Below are positions 1-7,027 of a stretch of 13,992 nt of DNA, piece by piece. The notes beneath the pieces are model-generated. The model ran no database searches, was not told where the DNA came from, and saw only the letters and a program-made list of their open reading frames with translations. The translations under genes were made by a program, and so were the position numbers. Source of the stretch: Eubacteriales bacterium (lineage in GTDB: Bacteria > Bacillota > Clostridia > Oscillospirales > Acutalibacteraceae); assembly GCA_030529125.1 (NCBI GenBank), contig JAUMXP010000025.1, positions 1-13,992 on the forward strand. The letters are read 5' to 3'. The stretch's first letter is position 1. Every line of letters begins with the position of its first letter.

Positions 1-18
1 CGCTTAAGCTCTTTTATT

Positions 19-37
19 CCCCCAGTATAACTGGGGG
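19..37. terminator. Short GC-rich hairpin at the left edge
   Basis: CCCCCAG (19-25), a five-base loop TATAA, and CTGGGGG (31-37) form a perfect 7-bp stem. Bases after it on the plus strand are T-rich but broken by G and C, so it would be a weak terminator alone. It may serve a gene ending left of the window, or be part of a compound terminator with the hairpin at 59-90. The 18 bases before it are too few to identify. Confidence 0.45.
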
Positions 38-58
38 TTGTCTTTGTTGAAACAAGAC

Positions 59-94
59 AAAGACAAACATTCAAGCGAATGTTTGTCTTTTTTT
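59..94. terminator. Bidirectional rho-independent terminator after plsX
   Basis: A perfect 14-bp inverted repeat (59-72 against 77-90, loop AAGC) is followed on the plus strand by a T run (91-94, continuing the T-rich end of the stem). On the minus strand the trailing sequence is also T-rich. It lies just past the plsX stop codon at 100, so it can end the minus-strand fatty-acid operon and also a plus-strand gene entering from the left. The left arm overlaps the right arm of another possible hairpin, 38-47 with 57-66. Confidence 0.8.
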
Positions 95-99
95 ATACG

Positions 100-1083
100 T
101 TATTTAACAAATGCAGTAGATAAACGCTCCCTGAGCTTAGAATTCTCTAAATCAACAATAAGCTCAATAGCGCTCACTGTAGTATCTTCGTTAGCACAGC
201 CGTGCATTTTAACTACAGTCTTCTTAGGGCCAAGGAATGTTGCAGCGCCCTGAGAGTTCATATCAAAGCGTTTAAGCAGTGCCTGCTGCATTCTTTTAAG
301 AGTGTCAGCGTCTACCTGACCGCTGAAATCAGAGAGCATATCTGCAGCAGCTTTGCCGACAGATTCAACACACTTGATAAGTACATTTCCAGAAAAGCCG
401 TCAGAAACAATAACATCAGCATAGCCTGTAACCATGTCGCTACCCTCGATATTACCTACGAAATTCAGCGGGAGTTTCTCAATTCTCTCATAAGCTTCGT
501 ATATGAGCTTTGAGCCTTTCTGCTTTTCTCTGCCGACAGACATAAGCCCTACTCTAGGGTTTTCAATCTTGCAGTAACACTTGCAGAAGATGTCGCCCAT
601 CTTAGCATAACGCTCCAAATCCGCAGCTGTGCAGTCGGTGTTTGAACCACAATCAACAAGACAGATAGTCTTTCCAAGACAGCACGGCATATGGCAAGCA
701 AGCGCAGGAAATTTGAGTCCCTCTATCAGACCTAATCTGCATATTGAGCCTACGAGCAGTGCGCCTGTGTTTCCCGGAGAAAGCATAGCGCAACACTCGT
801 CATCATCTTTAAGCCTAGCATAACCCATAGCCATAGAGCTGTCATCGCAGCCACCGAAAATACAGCTTGCAGGGTCACTAGCTGAAATAAATTTATCTGT
901 ATTAACTATTTCGTATCTATCGTCAGTTATTCCATTTCTCTGCATAAGCTCAGTGATATGGTCTTTGTCACCTACCATAACAGGGAAAAACTCCATACCA
1001 CTGTTGAGTGCTTTTGCAATACCATTGATAACAACCTGTGTGCCATCGTCAGCACCGTAGATATCAACTACAATTTTTATCAT
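100..1083 (-). CDS. plsX: Phosphate acyltransferase PlsX (acyl-ACP:phosphate acyltransferase)
   Basis: PlsX interconverts acyl-ACP and acyl-phosphate at the inner face of the membrane, supplying acyl-phosphate to PlsY for phospholipid synthesis. Family landmarks in this 327-residue protein are GNTGALL near residue 104, NPRVGL near 177, FVGNIEG near 209 and SDGFSGNVLIK near 227. Length is normal for the family. The N-terminal motif, usually DAMGGD or a close variant, reads DIYGAD at residues 7-12: both Asp are kept but one Gly is lost. It is the last gene of a minus-strand operon; its ATG lies 10 bp after the fakA stop, with AAAGG just upstream. Clustering with fakA and two fakB genes fits the known pathway, in which FakA-made acyl-phosphate can be turned into acyl-ACP by PlsX. 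No acpP or rnc follows before the terminator. Whether this is the only PlsX of the cell cannot be told here. Confidence 0.92.
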   Translation of the reverse strand: MIKIVVDIYGADDGTQVVINGIAKALNSGMEFFPVMVGDKDHITELMQRNGITDDRYEIVNTDKFISASDPASCIFGGCDDSSMAMGYARLKDDDECCAMLSPGNTGALLVGSICRLGLIEGLKFPALACHMPCCLGKTICLVDCGSNTDCTAADLERYAKMGDIFCKCYCKIENPRVGLMSVGREKQKGSKLIYEAYERIEKLPLNFVGNIEGSDMVTGYADVIVSDGFSGNVLIKCVESVGKAAADMLSDFSGQVDADTLKRMQQALLKRFDMNSQGAATFLGPKKTVVKMHGCANEDTTVSAIELIVDLENSKLRERLSTAFVK

Positions 1084-1093
1084 AAAATACCTT

Positions 1094-2737
1094 TTACTCT
1101 AAGGAAATAATAAAATCGTAAACGTCCTGCTTACCCTCAATAAAGCCGATGTCAGCGAATGGATATTCAGCTTCTAACGCCATATTGAGCTTAGCAACTT
1201 CGTCTTCTGTTACGTTCTCACCGTAGAATACGATGATAACTTCTTTTTCAACTTCTTCAGTGATCTTCTTGATGAGATCTAAAGCTGTCTGAACCTTGTC
1301 GTTGCCCTTGACGAGTATAGTCTTTCTGTCGATACCGATGAAATCGCCCATCTTAGCATCAATGCCGTCGAGGTTAGAGTCGCGGATAGCAGTTGTAACA
1401 TAAGCAGTTGTTACATTATCAAGGCCAGCGCTCATCTCGTCGATTACTTCTTCAACTGTATCATACATCAGATTCATCATAGAAAGTGCTGAGTAGCCCT
1501 CTACGATAGACTTTGTCTCGATAACTCTGATGTCAGCATCTTTATAAAGTTCAGCAGCCTGCTTAGCAGTTAAAACGATATTACTGTTGTTAGGTAAAAC
1601 GATAATATGCTCTGCGTCGAACTTCTTGAATGTTTCAATAAAAATATCAACTGATGGGTTATTAGTCTGACCACCGTCTATAACAGCGTTTGCACCGATG
1701 CTATAGAAATAGTCGATAATACCCTGTCCTGAAGCAACAGAAACAACAGCATACTTGAGCTTTTCGCGCTTTTCTTCATGCTGAATCTCGCTGTGCTGAA
1801 TGGACATATTCTCTATCTTGATAGTAATAAACTCACCGAAAGTTCTGCCGTATTCGAGAACTTTCTCAGGAGTGAATGTATGCACATGAACCTTAACAAC
1901 TGTGCCGTTATGTACTGTAGCAATAGAATCACCGAGCTCTTCAAGAGGCTTTGTAAACTTTTCTAAATCAAAGTTTTCTGTGTCGGTTTTGTAGTTCATT
2001 AACTGCAGTACAAACTCTGTACAGTAGCCGTATTCGAGCTTGCTGTCAGGGCCAAAATCAGACAGGTCGATATTAGCAACAGTATCTGCAATATCAGGTG
2101 TGTCTTCGATAGATTTGCCACACAGATATGAATACATACCTTCCATAAAGCACACAAGACCTGCTGCGCCACTATCTACAACGCCTGCTTCTTTCAAAAC
2201 AGGAAGCATATCAGGAGTTTTCTTGAGAGTGATTTTCATCTGCTCAAGCAAAGCACCGAAGCCCTCGTCAAGACGTGTATACTTGTAGCCGTTCTCATCA
2301 AGGAACTCAGAAGCTTCTCTGATGAGAGTAAGGATAGTACCTTCAGTTGGAACAACTGTAGCGTTGTACGCATCTTCTTTAGCGCAAGAAAACGCATATA
2401 TAAAGTCAGAGAAATTAACAGTTTCTTTGTCAGCCATACCACGGTACAGACCATATACGAACTGAGAGAAGAATATACCTGAATTACCTCTTGCAGAGAA
2501 TAGTACTGCAGTAGCAAGCTTCTGCATATACTGTCCTACGCTCTCAACCTTTTCATTTACGCTGTTAAAGCCACCGCCGAAGGTCTTAACCATATTGGTA
2601 CCTGTGTCACCATCTGGAACAGGGAAAACATTGAGGTCGTTGATAGCGTCTATATTCTTTTTCAAATTATGGTAGCCGTTTTCAAATAACTTATGAAGCT
2701 CGACACCGTTTAAAATCTGATTTTCCATATCACTCAT
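1094..2737 (-). CDS. fakA: Fatty acid kinase catalytic subunit FakA (DAK2/YloV family)
   Basis: FakA phosphorylates fatty acids held by FakB, using ATP, to give acyl-phosphate. The 547-residue protein has the usual FakA length and order. The N-terminal DhaL-type kinase domain (about 1-205) has NVFPVPDGDTGTNM at 36-49, where Asp42 and Asp44 are expected to bind Mg-nucleotide. A central domain carries VKVHVHT with His284 and His286. A C-terminal DegV-like domain follows (about 320-547, with LPNNSNI near 380). The proposed ATG at 2737 overlaps the end of the upstream fakB by 8 bp (ATGAGTGA), so translation is probably coupled. GAAGG lies only 2 bases before this ATG; the in-frame ATG at 2728 (residue 4) is 11 bases from it, so the start could be three codons later. 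The gene is intact, and fakB genes precede it directly. Confidence 0.93.
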   Translation of the reverse strand: MSDMENQILNGVELHKLFENGYHNLKKNIDAINDLNVFPVPDGDTGTNMVKTFGGGFNSVNEKVESVGQYMQKLATAVLFSARGNSGIFFSQFVYGLYRGMADKETVNFSDFIYAFSCAKEDAYNATVVPTEGTILTLIREASEFLDENGYKYTRLDEGFGALLEQMKITLKKTPDMLPVLKEAGVVDSGAAGLVCFMEGMYSYLCGKSIEDTPDIADTVANIDLSDFGPDSKLEYGYCTEFVLQLMNYKTDTENFDLEKFTKPLEELGDSIATVHNGTVVKVHVHTFTPEKVLEYGRTFGEFITIKIENMSIQHSEIQHEEKREKLKYAVVSVASGQGIIDYFYSIGANAVIDGGQTNNPSVDIFIETFKKFDAEHIIVLPNNSNIVLTAKQAAELYKDADIRVIETKSIVEGYSALSMMNLMYDTVEEVIDEMSAGLDNVTTAYVTTAIRDSNLDGIDAKMGDFIGIDRKTILVKGNDKVQTALDLIKKITEEVEKEVIIVFYGENVTEDEVAKLNMALEAEYPFADIGFIEGKQDVYDFIISLE

Positions 2738-3617
2738 TACCTTCTATTGTAACTTCTTTACCATATACGTAAGCGATAAGTGTGCCAGGACCTACTGATG
2801 CACCAACAGGTGAACATACAGGAGCAATAATAACTTCTTTGAACGGAGCTTTGTCTAGGATAGCTTTCTTTAACAGCTCAATGCCCTTCTCGTTATCAGC
2901 ATGAGCTAAGTACAGTGTATCATAAACACCCTCACAAGCGTCGAGTACGTCGTCAGCGATAGCCGCAATAGCGTTTGACATACCCTTAACTTTCTTATAT
3001 GCAAAGTTCTGACCTAAACGGTCTGAAATGATGATTGGTTTTACACCGAAAAGATTGCCGAAAAACGCTTTAGAAGCTGTGATACGACCTGCACGTGCGA
3101 GGTAGTCCATCTTCTCTACAGTACCGAACTGGTGCATATTTAATTTAATGCTCTCGATGTAGTCAGCTGTTTCTTTTGCGCTCTTACCCTGTGCACGCAT
3201 TTTTGAAGCTTCGATAGCAAGGTGGCCCTGACCAAAAGAGCTGATAAGTGAATCGATACAGAAGATTTCAGCATCAGGGTTCTCTTTTTTGATTTCGATC
3301 TCAACAGTTTTTGCTATATTAACAGAACCTGAAAGAGCAGATGAACAAGCGATGTAGATAATGCCCTTGCCCTGCTCTACAGCAGCTCTGAATGATTCCT
3401 GGAAGAAGTGCTTAGGAACCTGAGTTGATGTTACACGCTTACCGTTTCGCGCGAGATCATAGTACTCTTTTGGAGAATGTGCTTCCCAGTCAAGTGAAGC
3501 CACATACTCAACATCCTCACAAATATAGTTCATAGGAACATATTCGATATTGTATTTGTCTCTTAAATCTTTCTGAAGGTTGCTGGTTGAATCGGTTAAA
3601 ATGATGTAGTCTTTCAT
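2730..3617 (-). CDS. fakB: DegV/FakB fatty-acid-binding protein (second copy in operon)
   Basis: FakB proteins bind one fatty acid and present its carboxylate to FakA; they then release acyl-phosphate at the membrane. This 295-residue protein is a full-length DegV family member: DSTSNL at 9-14 near the N-terminus, TSTQVP near residue 62, SSALSGS near 92, ARAGRITASKAFFGN near 175-190, and a C-terminal GPGTLIAYVYG. These correspond to the ligand-contacting segments of known FakB proteins. The ATG overlaps the TGA of the upstream fakB by 4 bp (ATGA) and is preceded by GGGGG at 3626-3630. It overlaps fakA by 8 bp downstream. It is clearly divergent from the upstream copy, so the two may prefer different acyl chains, as known for FakB1/FakB2 pairs; chain preference cannot be read from the sequence. 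Confidence 0.9.
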   Translation of the reverse strand: MKDYIILTDSTSNLQKDLRDKYNIEYVPMNYICEDVEYVASLDWEAHSPKEYYDLARNGKRVTSTQVPKHFFQESFRAAVEQGKGIIYIACSSALSGSVNIAKTVEIEIKKENPDAEIFCIDSLISSFGQGHLAIEASKMRAQGKSAKETADYIESIKLNMHQFGTVEKMDYLARAGRITASKAFFGNLFGVKPIIISDRLGQNFAYKKVKGMSNAIAAIADDVLDACEGVYDTLYLAHADNEKGIELLKKAILDKAPFKEVIIAPVCSPVGASVGPGTLIAYVYGKEVTIEGNE

Positions 3618-4570
3618 TTATTTTTCCCCCTATTTTTTATATCATCGGCAATAGATGCCATGATTTTTTGTTCATTTTCAAGTCCTTCACTAATCTCAGT
3701 GCCATAGTAATATGCAGCGCATAAGCCAGGACCTATTGATGGTCCGCAAGACATACCAATGTGGTTGATAATAACCTCTTTAGGTTTTATCTCATCTCTG
3801 ATACGCTGTGCAAGTAGTTGTGCTTGCTGCTCACGATTAGAGTGACAAACAACTATAATCTGGTCTTGTGGATCGATTATAGTTTTCTTTATATACTCCA
3901 AAGTTGCATCAAAAGCAGCTTTCTTGCCCTTGAATTTATGAATGACCTGTGATAATCCTTCGCGGTTGAAGTCGGCCATTGGGTTAATACCCATTAATGA
4001 GCCGAAAAATGCCTTGAAGTTAGATATACGACCGGTCTTAACAAGGAAGAACAAGTCATCCATTGAACCCATCTGGTGAATACAGTGCTTGGTTTTCTCA
4101 ATATACTGGGCAACCTCGTCTATGCTAGCACCCTGTTCTTTGAGCTTTAATGCCATGATAATGAGAACTACCATTGAACCTGAATAGCCGTTTGAATCAA
4201 GACAATAAATCTTTCTGTCAGGATACTGCTTGAGCAGGTCTTTCTTCGCCATTTCACACAGGCTATGAGTACCTGACAACGCACGTGATAAAGAAAGTGA
4301 GATAATATCTTTGCCCTCTTTCAAGTGCTTTTCAAATAATGTTTTAATATCACCGGTCGGTGCTGTAGCTGTTTTGTATATTACTTTTTTAGAGCGCATA
4401 GACTCAAAAAAATCTTTAGGATTATATTTTTCCCAGTCTACATCACACGCTTCAGCGTGTCCATCAGGGAAATAAACCATTCCTCGCAGTACATCCGGAA
4501 CCCCGAAGCGATCTCTGAGATCTTTTGTAAAATCTGATGATGAATCCGGAATAATAACAAAATCTGCCAT
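3614..4570 (-). CDS. fakB: DegV/FakB fatty-acid-binding protein (first gene of operon)
   Basis: This is a 318-residue DegV family protein, expected to carry a fatty acid for FakA. Visible landmarks are DSSSDFTKDLRD at 9-20, TATAPTG near 66, SLSRALSGT near 97, VKTGRISNFKAFFG near 178-191, and GPSIGPGLCAAYYYG near the C-terminus. The last ~20 residues (after EISEGLENEQ) extend beyond the usual DegV end and are charged. The ATG at 4570 has AGGGG 7 bases upstream. The promoter at 4612-4640 makes it the first gene of fakB-fakB-fakA-plsX. The stop overlaps the next start by 4 bp. Two FakB proteins with one FakA is a common Gram-positive arrangement; here all sit in one transcript. Confidence 0.9.
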   Translation of the reverse strand: MADFVIIPDSSSDFTKDLRDRFGVPDVLRGMVYFPDGHAEACDVDWEKYNPKDFFESMRSKKVIYKTATAPTGDIKTLFEKHLKEGKDIISLSLSRALSGTHSLCEMAKKDLLKQYPDRKIYCLDSNGYSGSMVVLIIMALKLKEQGASIDEVAQYIEKTKHCIHQMGSMDDLFFLVKTGRISNFKAFFGSLMGINPMADFNREGLSQVIHKFKGKKAAFDATLEYIKKTIIDPQDQIIVVCHSNREQQAQLLAQRIRDEIKPKEVIINHIGMSCGPSIGPGLCAAYYYGTEISEGLENEQKIMASIADDIKNRGKNK

Positions 4571-4611
4571 TTAATTACCCCTTTTTCCCATTGTATATAA
4601 CAATCCTATAG

Positions 4612-4640
4612 ATAATATCATATTTTGATGATTTTCTCAA
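4612..4640 (-). promoter_or_regulatory. Sigma-A-type promoter of the fakB-fakB-fakA-plsX operon
   Basis: On the minus strand, TTGAGA (4635-4640) and TATTAT (4612-4617) are separated by 17 bp, with TGA directly before the -10, giving an extended -10. The expected transcription start is about 4605, leaving a leader of roughly 35 bases before the fakB ATG. A small inverted repeat, TCAA-N5-TTGA at 4637-4649, touches the -35 box, but no known operator is recognised. Confidence 0.75.
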
Positions 4641-4687
4641 GTTTTTTGAACTTTTTTCGACAAAATGATGAATATTTTTAATTTCCA

Positions 4688-4696
4688 TGCTATAAT
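4688..4696 (+). promoter_or_regulatory. Extended -10 promoter for the alpha/beta hydrolase gene
   Basis: TGCTATAAT is a perfect extended -10 element, about 46 bases before the ATG. No convincing -35 lies 17 bp upstream; the TTGACA-like TCGACA at 4657-4662 is too far away at 28 bp. The promoter is divergent from the fakB operon promoter, with the two -10 boxes about 75 bp apart. Confidence 0.55.
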
Positions 4697-4742
4697 TACC
4701 ATCGATAATATATAAAGTACCTAAAAATCGGAGGCAGACTTG

Positions 4743-5696
4743 ATGGTTTTACTGATTATTCTTTCTGTTTTAGCAGTCCTGCTTATAGGCGGACTTGTGG
4801 CTATGTTTATCTACACCTACCCCATCTCTAAGATGGTGTATGAAACTCAGCTTGTGCGTACAACTGATGAAAAATGGGGCCGTGTGTGCTCAGCTCCTGA
4901 GAACGAAGAACAGCTAAAAATGTGGAACGACGGCATAGCATGGATGGAAAAGCACAAAGATAAAATAGTCGAAGTTAAAACAGAAAACGATGGATTCAAG
5001 CTTTACGGTGAATATTTTGATTTCTCAAAAGACAGAACTGTCATTATTATCCCTGGCAGATGCGAAAGCCTGATGTACTCGTACTACTTTGCTCCTCCAT
5101 ACGAAAAAGCAGGTTTCAACGTGCTGGTAATCGACACAAGATGCCACGGTAAGAGCGACGGTAAATACAACACCATCGGCGTTAAAGAAAGCGGCGATAT
5201 TATCAAATGGTGTGAGCTTTTACACAAGGATTTCTCTCAAAACGACATATATATCCACGGTATCTGTATAGGTACATCGTCAGGTCTTTTTGCACTGTCA
5301 AGTGATAAGTGCCCAAGCTACCTCAAAGGCCTTGTGACAGAGGGTTGTTACGTATCTTTCAGAGAGACTTTCAAACGTCACATGATGTACGAAAAGCGTC
5401 CGCGTTTTCCGGTGCTCGACCTTGTAATGCACCATATCAACAAGCACACAGGTACTAATGTATACAAAAGCACTCCGCTTAATGCTATCAAAAAAATCAA
5501 GGAGAATCACCGTATCCTCTTTTTATACGGAGAGCAGGATATCTTCTCTATACCTAGTAAAAGCCAAAAACTGTTTGATGCTTGTGTATCAAAAGACAAG
5601 AAGCTTGTATGGTTTGAAAAAGGCGGCCACTCGCATCTGCGTATAAATAATACAGAAAAATACGATCAAGCTATCATCGATTTTTTCAAACAATAA
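4743..5696 (+). CDS. Membrane-anchored alpha/beta hydrolase with Cys nucleophile elbow
   Basis: This is a 317-residue alpha/beta-hydrolase-fold protein; the substrate is unknown. I chose the ATG at 4743 because GGAGG (4730-4734) is 8 bases upstream; an in-frame TTG lies one codon earlier. Residues 2-24 form a hydrophobic segment, a likely membrane anchor. Core landmarks are VIIIPGR (oxyanion side) near 101, VLVIDTRCHGKSDG near 130, the nucleophile elbow HGICIGTSSG with Cys175 (TGT at 5265-5267) where most relatives have Ser, Asp266 in GEQD, and His296 in GGHSH. Asp and His fit a catalytic triad, so a Cys-His-Asp triad like that of dienelactone hydrolase is plausible. The closest style is the COG1073-like family of anchored hydrolases in Firmicutes. 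The gene stands alone with its own promoter and a terminator at 5705-5731. It could be a lipase/esterase or peptidase-type enzyme; the fatty-acid neighbours are only suggestive. Confidence 0.85.
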   Translation: MVLLIILSVLAVLLIGGLVAMFIYTYPISKMVYETQLVRTTDEKWGRVCSAPENEEQLKMWNDGIAWMEKHKDKIVEVKTENDGFKLYGEYFDFSKDRTVIIIPGRCESLMYSYYFAPPYEKAGFNVLVIDTRCHGKSDGKYNTIGVKESGDIIKWCELLHKDFSQNDIYIHGICIGTSSGLFALSSDKCPSYLKGLVTEGCYVSFRETFKRHMMYEKRPRFPVLDLVMHHINKHTGTNVYKSTPLNAIKKIKENHRILFLYGEQDIFSIPSKSQKLFDACVSKDKKLVWFEKGGHSHLRINNTEKYDQAIIDFFKQ

Positions 5697-5704
5697 GCAA
5701 ACAA

Positions 5705-5735
5705 AAAAGGTAGGCAAAAAGCCTACCTTTTATTA
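5705..5735. terminator. Bidirectional terminator between convergent genes
   Basis: AAAAGGTAGGC (5705-5715), loop AAAAA, GCCTACCTTTT (5721-5731) is a perfect 11-bp stem with A-rich and T-rich flanks on both sides. It serves the hydrolase (plus) and the SGNH-like gene (minus). Confidence 0.9.
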
Positions 5736-5744
5736 TTTGTCGTA

Positions 5745-6809
5745 TTATTTTTCTTCTTTTTGTGCGTCTGCTTCCCACTGAGCTACTGTATCCTTGATTA
5801 CATCGTAATGACCGTACCAATTTGCACAGTTGTCGTCCTCACGTCTGTCTTGTAGGTCGTAGTTATTAAGCAGATACTGAGCAAAGTAATCAGTGAACTT
5901 CTCGGCACCATAGTAGTTTACGTGGCCTGAATTGTAGAAATCAGCCTCCATATCATAGCTTTCGTCGATCTCGCAAATGAGGTACTTATATCCGCGTTCT
6001 TCCAAGATGTCACAAAGCTTGTTGTTAGTGCTCATCTCCTCCTGACCTCTGCCCTGAGGGGTGTTGATAAACAGAACTTCGTACTCCTGCTTATCAAGAT
6101 AATCAAGCAACTCGTTAAGCGATTCTTCTGCAACCTTGTGGAGTTGACCGAGGTCTTCAGTCTCTTTAGTTGTGTCTTCAAAAGCCTCTGTAGTAACGAT
6201 AGTTCTAGAAGGGCTCATATAAAAGCCTAACTCAGAAAACGCATACTCATCAACAAACTCATCTACACTCGCCCAGGCACCGTGGTGCTTGATAAGCGGG
6301 AAGTAGAATGTAAGTCTGTCAAACTCCTCATCAGGAGCGAGCGTTTCAAGCTTGTCTAAAGACTTCTCGATAGCATCAACTTTGTTGAAAAATGAAAGGC
6401 AATGTCCGTCAGTTAAATAACGAACACCGGTTTCGATACTGCTGATTTTCTTATTATACTGTGTTGTAAACGGACGCATATCGATAACGACAAGCTTCGG
6501 AGACTGGTTTCGCACAGCTTCTTCGAGCATATTAGTCGCAAGCCATGCAGGCTGCGCGTCAGAAGTCAGCGGATATGCTGTGATACCGTATTCTTCGAAA
6601 CCTTTGGCTGCGATCCAGTATCTATCGATACCACTAGTGCCTGTAAAGATAACATCAACTGTATCGTCTTCAAAATCGTTAAATTCATCAAAACGCTGTG
6701 ATGTCTGTGCAAAGTCAGGCTGTAAAAGCGCAACCGCTGTCAGTGAACCAATAAGTGCCACAACCACCAGCATGAACGCAACGAAGCGTAAAACTTGTTT
6801 TTTACTCAT
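5745..6809 (-). CDS. Membrane-anchored SGNH/GDSL-hydrolase-like protein
   Basis: This is a 354-residue protein with a basic N-terminus (KK, R) and a hydrophobic helix at about 9-29, so most of it likely lies outside the membrane. VIFTGTSGIDRYW at 53-65 resembles SGNH block I, with Ser59 as candidate nucleophile. NSGHVNYYGAEKF near the C-terminus resembles the block V His (His296) of DltD/AlgJ-like SGNH proteins. The residue three before this His, often Asp, is Asn here. Such proteins often hydrolyse or transfer acyl groups on cell-surface polymers; the actual substrate is unknown. The open frame extends to a TTG at 6857, but that site has no ribosome binding site and lies only about 15 bases past the predicted transcription start. 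The ATG at 6809 has GGAG 11 bases upstream and leaves a normal signal anchor, so I use it. The gene is monocistronic, between the terminator at 5705-5731 and its promoter at 6879-6907. Confidence 0.7.
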   Translation of the reverse strand: MSKKQVLRFVAFMLVVVALIGSLTAVALLQPDFAQTSQRFDEFNDFEDDTVDVIFTGTSGIDRYWIAAKGFEEYGITAYPLTSDAQPAWLATNMLEEAVRNQSPKLVVIDMRPFTTQYNKKISSIETGVRYLTDGHCLSFFNKVDAIEKSLDKLETLAPDEEFDRLTFYFPLIKHHGAWASVDEFVDEYAFSELGFYMSPSRTIVTTEAFEDTTKETEDLGQLHKVAEESLNELLDYLDKQEYEVLFINTPQGRGQEEMSTNNKLCDILEERGYKYLICEIDESYDMEADFYNSGHVNYYGAEKFTDYFAQYLLNNYDLQDRREDDNCANWYGHYDVIKDTVAQWEADAQKEEK

Positions 6810-6878
6810 AAATGTTACTACTCCAATCAACGCTGAACATAGTACTAGAGCGTACAATAATTATATATTAACAGACTG

Positions 6879-6907
6879 ATTATAGCAGAAACCATCGCAC
6901 AAAGCAA
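6879..6907 (-). promoter_or_regulatory. Promoter of the SGNH-like gene
   Basis: On the minus strand, TTGCTT (6902-6907), a 17-bp spacer and TATAAT (6879-6884), with TGC just before the -10. The predicted transcript start near 6872 gives a leader of about 60 bases to the ATG at 6809, supporting that start over the TTG at 6857. Confidence 0.7.
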
Positions 6908-6971
6908 GCAAAAAGCCATATTCTGCACTTTTTTACTCTTTTTACAAAAAACAGTTGATTTGAAGATTTTT

Positions 6972-7000
6972 TTGCCACAAGGTGCTATATATGATACAAT
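6972..7000 (+). promoter_or_regulatory. Promoter of the FliB-family gene
   Basis: TTGCCA (6972-6977), a 17-bp spacer and TACAAT (6995-7000), with TGA before the -10. The start codon is 27 bases downstream, with AAGGAG at 7016-7021, six bases before the ATG. Confidence 0.75.
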
Positions 7001-7027
7001 AAAAACAGCAAGCTAAAGGAGATAAAA

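Noticed and set aside
4637..4653. Inverted repeats TCAA-N5-TTGA and AAGTT-N5-AACTT at the fakB promoter as a FabT or FapR operator
   Set aside because: The arms are only 4-5 bp in AT-rich DNA, and neither matches the FapR or FabT consensus well enough to call.
4740..4742. TTG as start of the hydrolase
   Set aside because: The adjacent ATG at 4743 has a better start codon and an 8-base spacing from GGAGG.
6810..6857. TTG start giving a 370-residue SGNH-like protein
   Set aside because: There is no ribosome binding site before the TTG, and it lies only about 15 bases after the predicted transcription start; the ATG at 6809 with GGAG upstream gives a normal signal anchor.
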